From assembly GCF_011397635.1 (NCBI RefSeq), contig NC_064775.1, positions 15,947,452 to 16,011,451 on the forward strand: 64,000 bases of DNA, in the 5' to 3' direction. Shown here piece after piece: positions 37,530 to 49,216 of the stretch. The notes below the pieces were generated by a model. That model saw nothing but the letters and a program-made list of their open reading frames with translations, did no database searches and was not told where the DNA came from. Positions within the stretch are counted from its first letter, which is position 1; every line of letters begins with the position of its first letter. The stretch is from Epinephelus fuscoguttatus (lineage: Eukaryota; Chordata; Actinopteri; Perciformes; Serranidae). The translations under genes and the position numbers were made by a program.

Positions 37530-38211
37530 CTGAGTGTCTATCACAGCTGCTAGACCTGCAGGGAGGAAATGAACTGACAGTTATGAGGGAAACAACTGTT
37601 GTGCGTGTTGTGGAAAAGACCCCGAAATATAGTACATTTATTTTTCTTCCGAGTTTCAGGAAGACATTATTACAGACTGTAAATTATATTTCCTGCCTTT
37701 TTGACAGAGCCCCGACACAAAAAGGAAACACAGGACTGCACCGTTAGCCATGTTGTTGCCAAAAGAGCGGTTAAGATTCAAAGCTGCAGGTGAGCAGGTC
37801 GGTTAAACCATTGTCTCTGTGCGTGGATGTCACTATAAAAATTCACGATGTAAAGGTGATCTCTGGAGTTAACAAACGCCTGTAAGTATTTCACTTATCG
37901 TTTAATGAAATGTCCAACAAAGTGGTGACTTTGTCAATGTTGCTATTTTGCTCTGAAACCCTGTGTTAACAGCGCGCGACGTGTTGTTATTCCCCTTTTT
38001 ACCGCACAGTGGAACAGTCCAGTCCAAGTCAGTTGAAGAGACACTCACATATACTTTGGTTGGTTTCCGTCACCATTATCATGAATGTCAGAGAAAATTC
38101 AGAGTAAACAGAGTGGTGTTAGATATTGTTGCTAGCTGTGTGATACAATAAAGTAACCACAGATAATCATTAAAAAATCCTATATATGACAGGAAGTTAC
38201 AAAAAACAAAC

Positions 38212-38217
38212 TTTATT
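38212..38217 (-). terminator. Polyadenylation signal, unit D
   Basis: AATAAA on the coding strand about 440 nt past the E7 stop of unit D, in the conserved 3' UTR block. Confidence 0.5.
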
Positions 38218-38657
38218 TAAAATGAAATTAACAAAGATAAAACAAATACAGCTGTACTGTTTTACAAACGCACCTGAACAACAATTAATACATGTAAAAC
38301 AATACTTTTACATTACATTACAGATGTTACAAAGTACTTGGTTGAGAAACCAATATATAAAAACACATTTTGATGTAAGATATGATCTCCTGACCATGAA
38401 ATGGAGCTGACAAAGGTCACTTCAGAGATATGTGGCTCACCTCACTGTCAAATATTTAACATTCCTTAAATAAAGGAATAATATACAAACAATATGAAAA
38501 CACCTGAAAATGATTATCAAATGCTATTAAAAAGATCATATAAACATGGAATGGTATAAAAATGTAAAAACACTTTCTCACTGTATGTTCAGGTCTCACA
38601 GTCTGAGTACTGCCACTACAGTCTTGAATGTTATTCTGTCTGACATATTAGAGGACA

Positions 38658-41600
38658 TTATTCAAAATTAAGTTTTCTTGTTGCTGGAGATGGCGGTGTT
38701 GGCTGGTCACTTGTCCGATCTTTCTCAGGAGGTGTCCGCTGTCTGACCTGCTGGATGTCCTGCATGGCTACAAGTGTTCTGTCCCTTGAAGTAAAAGAAG
38801 ACACTCATATTATTACATTACACCATACTTATTTTGAATGACAATGTAAAGATGCGATTAGACACAAATTTCCGCCGGGCGGAACAATGGATGTGACACA
38901 AAATACGCAAATTAAGCAGCACGAATTAAGCGAGAAGTGCGGTCTCACGTCATACACTAACTTAAGACAGTTTAAAAATATGAACTTTGAGTTATTTGCA
39001 TTTATGAAGAGAGTCAACACAAAATATTTTAGTGTTCAAATTAACGCAAGTAACGCAATGTCCGTGAATTATATGTAAGGTCAATGTACTGTGTAATTCC
39101 CGCCAGGGCTATGCAATGGACATGATGCGAAATACGTGAATATGAAGGTGCACATGAAGCGAGAAGCGTGATTTTGGGTCAAGCTCTTATTTGCGAGAGG
39201 TCAAGCATTCTAGCGTTCAAACTTGCGCAAGTAACGCAAAGCGAAAATTAATTTCATGTTTGGTGCAATCACAACATAAAATTGCGTTAACGCCAGACGC
39301 GAATAAAACTATAACTATACTGAATTGTATGTAAGGTCAATGTAAAGACCTGATTAGACGCAAATTCCTGACAGGCAGCGCAATGGACACATCGTGAAAT
39401 ACGCAAATATAGCCGCGCAAATGAAGCAGGAAGCGCGATTTTGCGTCATACACTTATTTGCAAGAGTTGAAAAATTGGAACTTCATTGACCAATTCATGC
39501 TGTGACAGCCAGTCAGCATTGAGATCCTGTGGGGACGTATGAGTCAACAGAAGCGAGTCAACACAAAATATTCTAGCGATCAAACTCGCACAAGTAGTGC
39601 AACGCGAACATTTGTACCACGTTTGCTGTAAACACATCATAACAACAGTAGGAAAGTGTCTCACTCTTCAGCATCTTTGGTTGTTCTTCGTGGCTTCTTC
39701 TTCTCCTCAGAGTCTCTGTGTGACACACTGAAGGATTTAATAAAAGTCAGTGCTGAACAAACATTTATTTGTGGGTTTTGTCTGAAAAGATCTCAGTCAG
39801 TCATTATTATATTAACTGTGAGACACTGGTGTTACAACAAGACAGGTGTTTAAAGTTTAAAATGACCTGTTCTGATGTTTCCTTACAAGCAGGATGATGA
39901 TGATGACTGCAGCAGCAACACAAACACAGGACACCACGACCAACACAGTGATCAAAGTGACATCTGTGAGAAGAGAGGAAAATTAGTAACACTCAACATT
40001 CATAAAGCAACTACAGATCAAATGGTGAGACTGACATGAGACCACATAAAGGTTCACTTACTGTGATCACTGTTATCAGAGCCAGATTCCTCATCAACAC
40101 CTGGAAAAAAAACCTCAAACATAAGAACCATAAAGTGTTTATCAGTCTATCAGTCAGTATCTTCTCAAGTGTTTCTCACCATCAGCAGACGACAGTGTGA
40201 CCTCAGGAATCATGGTAAACACCTCTATCTGAGGACCAGAGAGCACTCGCACTGCACATCCAACCTGTGTGCTGTTGCCATGGAGACGAGGCAGCACGGC
40301 TGTAGCGGTGACAGTGACTGTAGCGTTGGTGTTGGTGACACTGGTAGAGTTGTAGTGAGGGACAGTCAGTGTTACTGTGGGAGCAGGTCGACCTGTGGCC
40401 GAGCAGGACACAACTGCCTCTTCAGGAGAGTTTGATTCTCTGACATGTAGAACGGGTTCATGCAGCTCTGCACACACCACACATTTAAAAACATCACATC
40501 AAGTTTTTACAGGCCAGACTTTAAGGATGATGGAGATGTCTTTAATAACACTGTAAGGTTCTTACCATAGAGTTGGAGGCAGGTTGAACCAGTCAGAGCT
40601 CCGTCAGGGTAGGAGTTAAACAAACAGTGATAGCATCCTTCATCTTCCTCCGTCACCCTCCTGATAACTATGGAGCTGTTCTGCAGTCCAGCATATTTAA
40701 ACTCCACTTTATCTCTAAAGTCAGGATTCACTTTCTCACCAAAGTATTTGGTGTAAGTAGCGACATTCTGCTCCTTGTCAGGTAAAATTTTCTGCCATGT
40801 GACTTGAACAACATCTTTAGGTTGCATCAGCTGACAGTTTAAAAGAGCCTCTTCTCCCACTGCTGCCATCACAGTCTGCTGAGTCTCTATCACAGCTGCT
40901 AGACCTGCAGGGAGGACAGTTCATACAGTCCATGAAACTCCACAGATTCACTTTACTGGACAAAACATGTCTTATATGGGGTTTGAATCAGAAAACCGGA
41001 TTGCACACACATTTTACAGTATATAGTTCACTGGTACTGTTGTTCCAGTGTTCAGCCTAAATTTGGCAATAAAACTCCACCATTAAGCTCAACAACAAGT
41101 AAGCTCATCTGACGTAACACACGTACCACACTGCCTCCCTCCAATTCTTTGCCAGACTTGGGTCCACTAACTCCCCGGAGCGGGCAAAGACAGACGAATT
41201 GTTTTCCCACTTCCAGGCATCATTATCATTTTTAAATAAAGATTATGTCCCCCACGTTGCATCTCTGGTAATTATTTAGAAAAAAAAAAAGACCTGCAGT
41301 TTGAGGCTGCATGTGAAGGGAGATTGGCAATTTAGAATTCCATGTTTTTTCTGTGCATATGACAATAAACTTCTTACATCTTGAAATGTACTGTACATAC
41401 TAGGAATCCTCTGGTGCTGGCAGGTATAAACCTCCCTGCAGGGTGCACTTGGGAGCATTTTCTAAATTATTTATTCATTTATTTATTTCCGTTTTGTATC
41501 AGCACATATGCAGAAATACACAAATAGAAAAAAAAAGAAAAGAAAATAACATCAAATATAAAAAAAAATAAAAAGATGCGGAAGGGGTGCCCTTTGCTCC

Positions 41601-43427
41601 ACATGATTACCTGCCCTGCAAAACATGTTTCCATAGACCTACTGCAATAGTGTGAACCGCAGGAACTACAATGAACAACACAGCAGTTACACAGCTGTGG
41701 TAAAGAGAAATAAATCAAATACAGGCCTGTACTGTATAAGATATGAGAAAGACAGATTTATGTATCACTTCCTCATCTGTCTGATAGACTCACACTATGG
41801 GATGCCGTTTGTAAAGTGTCTCACGCTGAAAATAACATCAACATTTTGCCACATTTAGCTTCAAACAATGTTTGAAAAAGTATTGTGAATTTTTTAACGT
41901 CACCTTTTACCACATTTACAGCAATATTTGTTAACTTAGAAATATATTAAATAGTTAAATCTAAATATTAAATGTGGCACCTAAATGTTAAATCTAAATA
42001 TTAAATCTAAATGCTAAATATGAATATAAATCTAAATGTTAAATCTAAATGCTAAATATAAATCTAAATGTTAAATGTTAAATCTAAAATGTTCTGAGTG
42101 AAACTAAATATTTAGCTAATATGCAAATTCACACTGCCGGTCACCGGAAGTACCAAAATAAAAGCTCGAGATGGTCAGACTGTGTTTATAGAATCAAATA
42201 ACGAATTAAAACCAACTTATCGGGGGAAATGAACACTTGAACATACATTAGCGTGATAATAACTACCTAAAATAACAAGCTCCGTTACCGTAACCGTCAA
42301 CTCTTAGCCCCGTTAGCAGTGTCTGTAATGACTCAGTAACTCTTAAACGGTCCGTGAAAAAAATATTTTTTCCAGCGGATATCTTAGTTACAACGTGACT
42401 GACCTAGCAAAACAGTTTTGTGTTGCTATGTGTGGTATTTGTTCAGTTTTGGGAAATCACGATGTCTAGAAAGCATCAGTGGCTGCAGCAGCAGCAAAGC
42501 TATCAGGACGTCATCTGTTAAAAGCCTCCAGTTGTCGGATATGACATGAAACTACTCCAGTTAGCTCAATCATGTTGTAACTAAGACGTCCGCTGGAAAA
42601 AATATTTTTTTCACAGACCGTTTAGAGTTAATGGGTCATTACAGACACCGCTAACGGGGCTAACAGCCAACGGTTATTTGATTCTATAAACACAGTCTGA
42701 TCATCTCGAGCTTTTATTTTGGTACTTCCAGTGACCGGCAGTGTGAATTTGCATATTAGCTAAATATTTAGTTTCACCCAGAACATTTAGATTTAATATT
42801 TAATTTAACATTTAGATTTATATTTAGCATTTAGATTTAACATTTAGATTTATATTTAGCATTTAGATTTAGATTCATATTTAATATTTAGATTTAACAT
42901 TTATATTTATATTTATATTTAGCATTTAGATTTAACATTTAGATTTAGTATTTAGATTTAGATTTAATATTTAGATTTAGACTTAGCATTTAGATTTAAC
43001 ATTTAGATTTAGATTTAATATTTAAATTTAACATTTAGGTGCCACATTTAATATTTAGATTTAACTATTTAATATATTTCTAAGTTAACAAATATTGCTG
43101 TAATGTGGTAAAAGGTGACGTTAAAAAATTGACAACACTTTTTTAAACATTGAAGTTAAATGTGGCAAAATGTTGATGTTATTTTCAGCGTGAGACACTT
43201 TACAAACGGCACCCCATACTCACACTGAACCAAGGAAATGCATGACTGCACTGTTGCTCAATACTGTACTACAAAATAGTATTTTGTTTTTTTTCTTTGT
43301 CCATGAGAGTCTTTTAGTTTAAGTTGTCTCTATGTGCAGCAGGTTCACACAGTATACTCGGCTACTCACCTTTCTGAAAGAGTTCCAACGCATAAATTAA
43401 ATATATTACTCCATGTAGAACTATCAT
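38658..43427 (-). CDS. CD200-like membrane glycoprotein, unit D
   Basis: Exons: E1 43370-43427 (signal MIVLHGVIYLIYALELFQK), E2 40566-40904 (V), E3 40180-40467 (C2), E4 40062-40100 (13 acidic codons, 'VDEESGSDNSDH', good 'gtaagt' donor), E5 39867-39963 (membrane helix), E6 39665-39715, E7 38658-38784. With E4 the frame is 999 nt, or 332 aa; skipping E4 leaves 319 aa, because all these junctions are phase 1. The V domain shows 'LLNC', 'TWQK', 'EDEGCYHC' and 'STCLQLYG'. The tail ends 'PTPPSPATRKLNFE'. This is the only unit with every exon type intact, so it serves as the model for the array. Intron 1 carries foldback element copy 2. Predicted cell-surface ligand of the CD200 family. Confidence 0.83.
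38835..39640. repeat. Intron-6 tandem repeat, unit D
   Basis: Same roughly 200-bp degenerate repeats as in units G, I and J ('gattttgggtcaagctctta', 'caagtaacgcaaagcg'), between E7 and E6. Confidence 0.75.
41796..43217. mobile_element. Foldback element copy 2 in intron 1 of unit D
   Basis: Same ends as the element at 2703 ('TATGGGATGCCGTTTGTAAA' mirrored at the right by 'ggcaccccat'), the same AT-rich 'aaatctaaatgtt' arms and 'ctgccggtcaccgg' blocks. The interior is partly different ('cacgatgtctagaaagcatc'). It is bounded by a perfect 8-bp duplication 'actcacac' at 41788-41795 and 43218-43225. The paralogous position in unit G (25549-25556) has a single 'actcacac', an empty site that confirms the borders. 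No coding capacity seen. Confidence 0.9.
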
Positions 43428-43732
43428 TTTTACCACATAGCTACTGTAGCTCCCGCTCACATGTCTTTCTTGCCGCTGCTTCTTCTTCCTCTTCTTCTTC
43501 TGCGGCTGAATCCAAATGTCCGCACTTCACCGCACTTGCAGACTCGCGGACTTTGCGGGCGCGTTGACGGGAAGTCCGGGAGTGCTTAGGGCTGTCCAAA
43601 CCCACAATTCATTCAGTCCACAAGAAGCCTCCAGCGGACTTTCTGGGTTCATCCCAAAACCAATTCTCGCATCCACGCTTCCCTCACTTGCGCCTCTTCC
43701 TCGCGTCTCAGCTCCGCCCTCGTAGGACACGG

Positions 43733-43758
43733 GGGGGAGGGGGGGGGGGGGGGGGGGG
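43733..43758. repeat. Poly-G run
   Basis: A near-uninterrupted G tract of about 25 bases within the upstream block of unit D, absent from the paralogous block of unit G. Confidence 0.8.
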
Positions 43759-43864
43759 TAACTCCTCAACCTGAGCTCAGGAATGATCAGCCTCAGTGTG
43801 ACTAAATGGAAAAGGCAATCACTGATGTGAAAGTGTTTGTTGCTGACAGACAGACTCTTTGATT

Positions 43865-44485
43865 TCCTCCCATCATTTGTGCCACCTACTCTTCAATCTT
43901 TGTTCAATTATGCTCTTGATTTCTGATTTACTAACATTAACTGTCAAATCAATGTATTTATTTTTTGTTGCCTCCTTTGCAGCCTTATCTGCCATGTCAT
44001 TCCCTTTAACTCCAATGTGTGCTGGTACCCATAAAACACCACTGTAGTCCCCATCATTTGAATTCTGTATAGTGTTTGTTGTACCTCTATCAAAATATCT
44101 GGTCTGCTGCGTGAATGACTGTGCTGTAAACTGACTAATGCTGAACTTGAATCTGAACAAATAATGGTCTTACATCTTCAATCCACTGTACTGCTAACAA
44201 TATCGCAATCATTTCCCCTGTATAAACGGACACTTCCTCACTGATCCTTTTTCCGACTGTGATATGAAACTCTGGGACAATAAAAGCTACTCCTGACTTA
44301 ACTGAATCCTGTGATGCATCTGTGTTTATCTGGATGTAACTGTTATAGTCATCAATGTATGCCTGTATGGTACATGAGTTACAAACAAACTCTCTATCCT
44401 TGTTCTCTTTTAATAATTTAAAATCTACTGTGGCATTCGGACGTATCCAAGGTGGTATCACTGGCAATGGTACTGTGGGACTAAT
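43865..44485 (-). mobile_element. LINE fragment encoding an RNase H domain
   Basis: Two broken minus-strand frames (44135-44467 and 43873-44160) read 'QINTDASQDSVKSGVAF', then 'YTGEMIAILLAVQWI', then 'LWVPAHIGVKGNDMADKAAK'. These are the D, E and H/D motifs of an RNase H domain as found at the end of ORF2 in some LINE clades (I-like). A frameshift near 44,150 separates the halves. It interrupts flank sequence shared with 26,400-26,490. Confidence 0.75.
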
Positions 44486-44639
44486 GTTGAAATGTGCTAT
44501 TTAATTTCTTTTGCTTTCTGTGTCATTGTCCAACCAAAGCTTTTACTGTCCCTTTCCCCCTTTTCCCAGCAAGGTTTTTAAAGTGAGTTGTGTTGGATGA
44601 TCTTTACTGTGACCCTGTAAATTAACCCAATAATTCAAT

Positions 44640-45600
44640 GATAACTGTAGCCTCCTCAGTTATGTTTTTAGAACATGGACGCCTTGGTTTCCAGACAGTT
44701 TAACGTCCTCTAACTATCCAGAGACATACATCACTGGACAAACACCTCACTGTCACAAATAAGAATCAGGGGCAACAAAAACATGAAGTGAACAGAAGTG
44801 AAACCACTCATGACATTAACACATCTGTTTAATAAACAAAACAAAAATAAACTAGCAGATGGAGTAAAAAAAAAGACAAAAAAACCCCCACCTGACCCAC
44901 ATACAGTCAACACTTTACCACAATTACAACTACATAATGTGTCCAGACAGAAAAAAACAGAGTCAAGTGCAAAATAAAGAACACACAGAAAATATTATGC
45001 AGAAAATAACATCATGTGTGTTATTTAATATGTTAACTGTAGATTAAACTTTATAGCTGCATACAGTTATAGTTATATACAAATGTGCTGTGTGCACGCA
45101 CTTGGGCTCATGTGAACGTCTTCCTCCTCACAAAGCACACTAGATGGCGCTATAACCTCACAGGACATTTCCTTGTTGTCATCAAAACACATGAGCTTGT
45201 ATTCTGGTCATCTGCCTGTTAGATTAGTTTGAATCAAAGCTTTACTGTTGCACTGTGTTGCAGTCACTGTGACTCTGAGTTAGAGTGAAGTTACCTGCTT
45301 CAGAGCTCTACATGTGACTGTTGAAGCTCCAGGGAGCTGCTTTCTTCAAGTTCGTTTTTTGGCGTGACAGTGTTGTGGCAAAGGTAAAAACAGCTGTCAC
45401 CTTGCTATCAGAGATGATTCTTTTGGTGAGCCATTTTCTTTCTTTACCCAGGAGACATCCTATTACGCACCTTGTTCTTTTTACTCATTAAAGGTGTTTT
45501 GGACCTTCAGATAAAAACAAGATATGTCAGTTTCCAAATCACTCTGAACAACAGTGATGATAAACATACAAAAAGTAAAGTGCATCACAATTAAGCCGAG
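44640..45600. repeat. Array-associated 3' flank block, copy 2
   Basis: Close copy of 6,650-7,760, lying downstream of unit C. Against the other copy, the end near 45,560-45,620 shows a deletion that removed the E6 exon. Confidence 0.6.
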
Positions 45601-45697
45601 TTCAATATTTGTGAGTTTTTATCTGTAATGATCTCAATCAGTCGTTAACCATATTAATTGTGAGTCACTGGCATTACAACAAGACAGGTGTTTGAAA

Positions 45698-46915
45698 TCA
45701 CCTGTTCTGATGTTTCCTTATAAGCAGGATGATGATGATGACTGCAGCAGCAACACAAACACAGGACACCACGACCAACACAGTGATCAAAGTGACATCT
45801 GTGAGAAGAGAGGAAAATTAGTAACACTCAGCATTCATAAAGCAACTCCAGATGAAATGGTGAGACTGACATGAGACCACATAAAGGTTCACTTAGTGAC
45901 GCCGAGGTGTTTCTCACCATCAGCAGACGACAGTGTGACCTCAGGAATCATGGTAAACACCTCTATCTGAGGACCAGAGAGCACTCGCACTGCACATCCA
46001 ACCTGTGTGCTGTTGCCATGGAGACGAGGCAGCACGGCTGTGGCGGTGACAGTGACTGTAGCGTTGGTGTTGGTGACACTGGTAGAGTTGTAGTGAGGGA
46101 CAGTCAGTGTTACTGTGGGAGCAGGTCGACCTGTGGCCGAGCAGGACACAACTGCCTCTTCAGGAGAGTTTGATTCTCTGACATGTAGAACGGGTTCATG
46201 CAGCTCTGCACACACCACACATTTAAAAACATCACATCAAGTTTTTACAGGCCAGACTTTAAGGATGATGGAGATGTCTTTAATAACACTGTAAGGTTCT
46301 TACCATAGAGTTGGAGGCAGGTTGAACCAGTGAGAGCTCCGTCAGGGTAGGTGTTAAACAAACAGTGATAGCATCCTTCATCTTCCTCCGTCACCCTCCT
46401 GATAACTATGGAGCTGTTCTGCAGTCCAGCATATTTAAACTCCACTTTATCTCTAAAGTCAGGATTCACTTTCTCACCAAAGTGTTTACTGAACGAAGCA
46501 AGATTCTGCTCCCCCTCAGGTAAAACTTTCTCCCATGTGATGAGAACAACATCTTTAGGTTGCATCAGCTGACAGTTTAAAAGAGCCTCTTCTCCCACTG
46601 CTGCCATCACAGTCTGCTGAGTCTCTATCACAGCTGCTAGACCTACAGGGAGGACAGGTCACAGTGTGTTTGATATGTAATGAGCTGCATTGACTGGTCA
46701 TTGGGTAACCAATGCAAAAGTATTTTCAAATGAACCCCCTAAAACAAAACATAATTTCGCAACTACAACAAACATACAAGAGTCACACAGCTGTGCTTTC
46801 AGATTTAAGAGAAATAAAAACCAGTCTGATATAAAATGACTGTTTCATCTTCTTCCTCACCTTTGTGAAAGACTGCCAACACACAAAGGAGAAGGAGGAC
46901 TGCACAGAGGGCCAT
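45698..46915 (-). CDS. CD200-like membrane glycoprotein, unit C, short tail
   Basis: Exons: E1 46861-46915 (signal MALCAVLLLLCVLAVFHK), E2 46304-46642 (V), E3 45918-46205 (C2), E5 45702-45798. E6 and E7 are absent. Reading through the E5 donor gives a TGA after 'RKHQNR' (plus-strand tca at 45698-45700), so the protein would be 260 aa with a stub tail, like mammalian CD200. The V domain is the second most divergent in the array ('ITWEKVLPEGEQNLASFSKH'). Introns are compact. The 3' side joins the flank block with a deletion. It could still be expressed with a polyadenylation site in the flank; this is not shown. Confidence 0.72.
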
Positions 46916-47229
46916 CTTTGCTACATAGCGAACCTTCCACCAAACTTTAAGGGAAAGTTGTCATTGTTCATTGTCACAGTAAAAAGCAGCAGATCCCTAG
47001 AAAACAAGAAAAATTAAGCCTTGACATCAAATTCTATCTAAAGACTGCTATTTAAGAATCAGTGGTCAGAGTAACATACCAATTTGTTATGCTGTTTAGT
47101 AGCTATGATGAATATAAAGTTGGATAAAGTCTGACTGTGAATAAAATACAGAACATACTCTTGGATTTTCAGTAAAATTCTTCCCAGCCCTTTAAAGAGA
47201 CTACATTAGCCTATGAATTATATTGGTGA

Positions 47230-47315
47230 CAAGGAAAAACAGGCTGGACTCCTGAACTTACCTTTAAACAGCAAACCAGTCAGTGTTGTACAGAGAGCAC
47301 AGTTTTAACTTCAAC
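47230..47315 (-). pseudogene. Relic of an A-type signal exon (unit L)
   Basis: The minus strand reads 'ctggtttgctgtttaaag' followed by 'gtaagtt', closely matching the end of unit A's signal exon and donor. No ATG is present in register, so it is a dead exon. Confidence 0.5.
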
Positions 47316-47319
47316 TACA

Positions 47320-49200
47320 CAACTAGTAACATTTTTGTGTGATAAGACGACAGCCCACAAAAACACAAACGGGTATGTGAAGTGGAAAAGTGTGCGTCAC
47401 AGTTGGTAATAGTTTATATTTAACTATGCACAATATAATTTATTCCTGTCATTACTGTTAGTAGAAGACACGGTAACAGTGGCAGCAGCAATTCATAGTT
47501 TAATGAGTAACATCAAAACATCACAGTTCTCTAAGTACCTGAGAATTTATTGACCTCTGAAATTAACCTGAGACGCTCAGTTTGGTCACAAAATGTTTTT
47601 CTCCCACAACTGTTGATATATACTGGCATATTTACACTTTCACATAATCGTTCCTCATCACCACACTTTATGTGACATGAAAACCAGTACAAACTGTGTA
47701 ATATTGTCAGGAGGAAAAGACAAGATGATGTGAAGTATCAGTATAATTTGAGATTTGGTCATTTTCTTAGTGTTAGGACACAAAAACATGCTAAAAATTA
47801 CCTGTGACCTAACAAAAAGAAAAAAACAAAAAAAGAAAAAAAACATTGCATTTTGTCCAAAAAGAGCAAAATCAATCATTACTATATTATGATGGCATTA
47901 TGGTAATGACTGCAGCAGCAACACAAACACAGGACACCACGACCAACACAGTGATCAAAGTGACATCTGTGAGAAGACAGGAAAATTAGTAACACTCAAC
48001 ATTCATGATTTCAGCATATTACCTTGAGCCCGTTGAACCCCTTTTCCAGCCAGTTAGCTTTTTGGTTCAAATTGTCAAGAGACTGTTAAAAAAGGCGAGA
48101 GACAGTAAAACTGATTAATTATATTTAATTGAGAAAATAAATTATTAATGTAAAATAATAATTCCGGGGCACAGAGCCAGGGATCAGGGATCAATGACGA
48201 ACCTGTATTTAGTCAAAAAGGAGAATATTCATCTAAGATTGTTTATATACGTAAAATATGAATAATCAAATAGGTTAAAAGGCGTGACCCCGAGCACTGA
48301 CCGTCTCAGCCAGCTGTTGGTACAACAACAATGCACAAATAACCACAGAGGACTGCTCTGGTAAAGTCACAAATGTTTATTAAGGCAGTAACTGATCAAC
48401 ACTCGACTATTATTACCACACTAGTCTCTATATACAGACTCTACATTCAGGGACTGTATCACACCAATAACAAACTAATTGTAGTAAATCAAACCAAGCA
48501 AGTGGACCTGTGTGTGTGCGTGTGTGTGTATGTGTGTGTTTGGGAGCTCCCTTACAGCAACTTATGTGCAAAGAGTCAGGGAGGATTTAGCCTGACTCCG
48601 TCTAGATCCGGCTGGTCTCGTCCAATAGGGAGCAGGGATTGAATTTTGGGAGTGAATTACACCTAGGTGTAACTTACATAACGCGTTCCAATTTGCTGTG
48701 TAGGTGTAGAATATCAGAACTCGTTTTTTTCCATGGAGAGCAAAGTGCAGGAGGCTACAATGGTCTGACCAGACTGGAACAGGTTTCCGTTTCAGTCTAA
48801 AGTGCTATAACATGCTGGTATTAACAGGTCAGGTGCTTTAGCAAAGCTATTCTTCAAACTTCACTGCAGAGACAGAAGATAAGTCTGATGTCTCAACAGT
48901 TTCTCAGTGAATGTGAGTAAACATTGACCTTCAGTGGCCTCGTGGTGCAGCTTCTTCTAATAATCTGCTGCTGACATCGAGTCACACCTGGGAACAAATC
49001 AATCTGAACAAAAGGCACTGTCATTGAAATGGAGCCGATGAAGGTCTTTTCAGGGATATAATACACAAATAATGTGAAAACACCTGAAAATGATTATCAA
49101 ATGCTATTAAAAAGATCATATAAACATGAAATGGTATAAAAATGTAAAAACACATTTTCTCACTGTATGTTCAGGTCTCACAGTCTGAGTACTGACACTA
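47320..49200. other. Spacer with scattered array relics
   Basis: Apart from the membrane-exon relic at 47893-47966, this stretch is AT-rich with a TG microsatellite near 48,510-48,540. From about 49,020 it contains 3' UTR sequence of unit B shared with units D and G ('aaaatgattatcaaatgcta'). No other gene recognised. Confidence 0.5.
47893..47966 (-). pseudogene. Isolated membrane-exon relic (unit L)
   Basis: A copy of E5 with intact acceptor ('ctcacag') and helix coding, but the 3' part is altered ('ggcattatggtaatgactgc') and no C2, V or tail exon lies nearby. It shows a further unit once existed between B and C. Confidence 0.7.
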
Positions 49201-49216
49201 CAGTCTGTCTGACATA

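Larger units (their letters stand above)
33124..37751 (-). pseudogene. CD200-like unit E (V exon split by transposon)
   Basis: E1 37697-37751 (signal MANGAVLCFLFVSGLCQK; its donor is GC instead of GT). The E2 V exon runs from 35537 to 37555 but is split by a 1.7 kb DNA transposon at 35819-37529. It also carries deletions around 35,670 and 35,740, so it cannot be restored by splicing. E3 35151-35438 (C2, intact, 288 nt), E5 34938-35031, E6 34755-34802, and a divergent E7 33124-33181 that stops early. Intron 6 holds the hAT-like element 33400-34717. It resembles unit H in E1 and in the type of E7. Confidence 0.85.
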
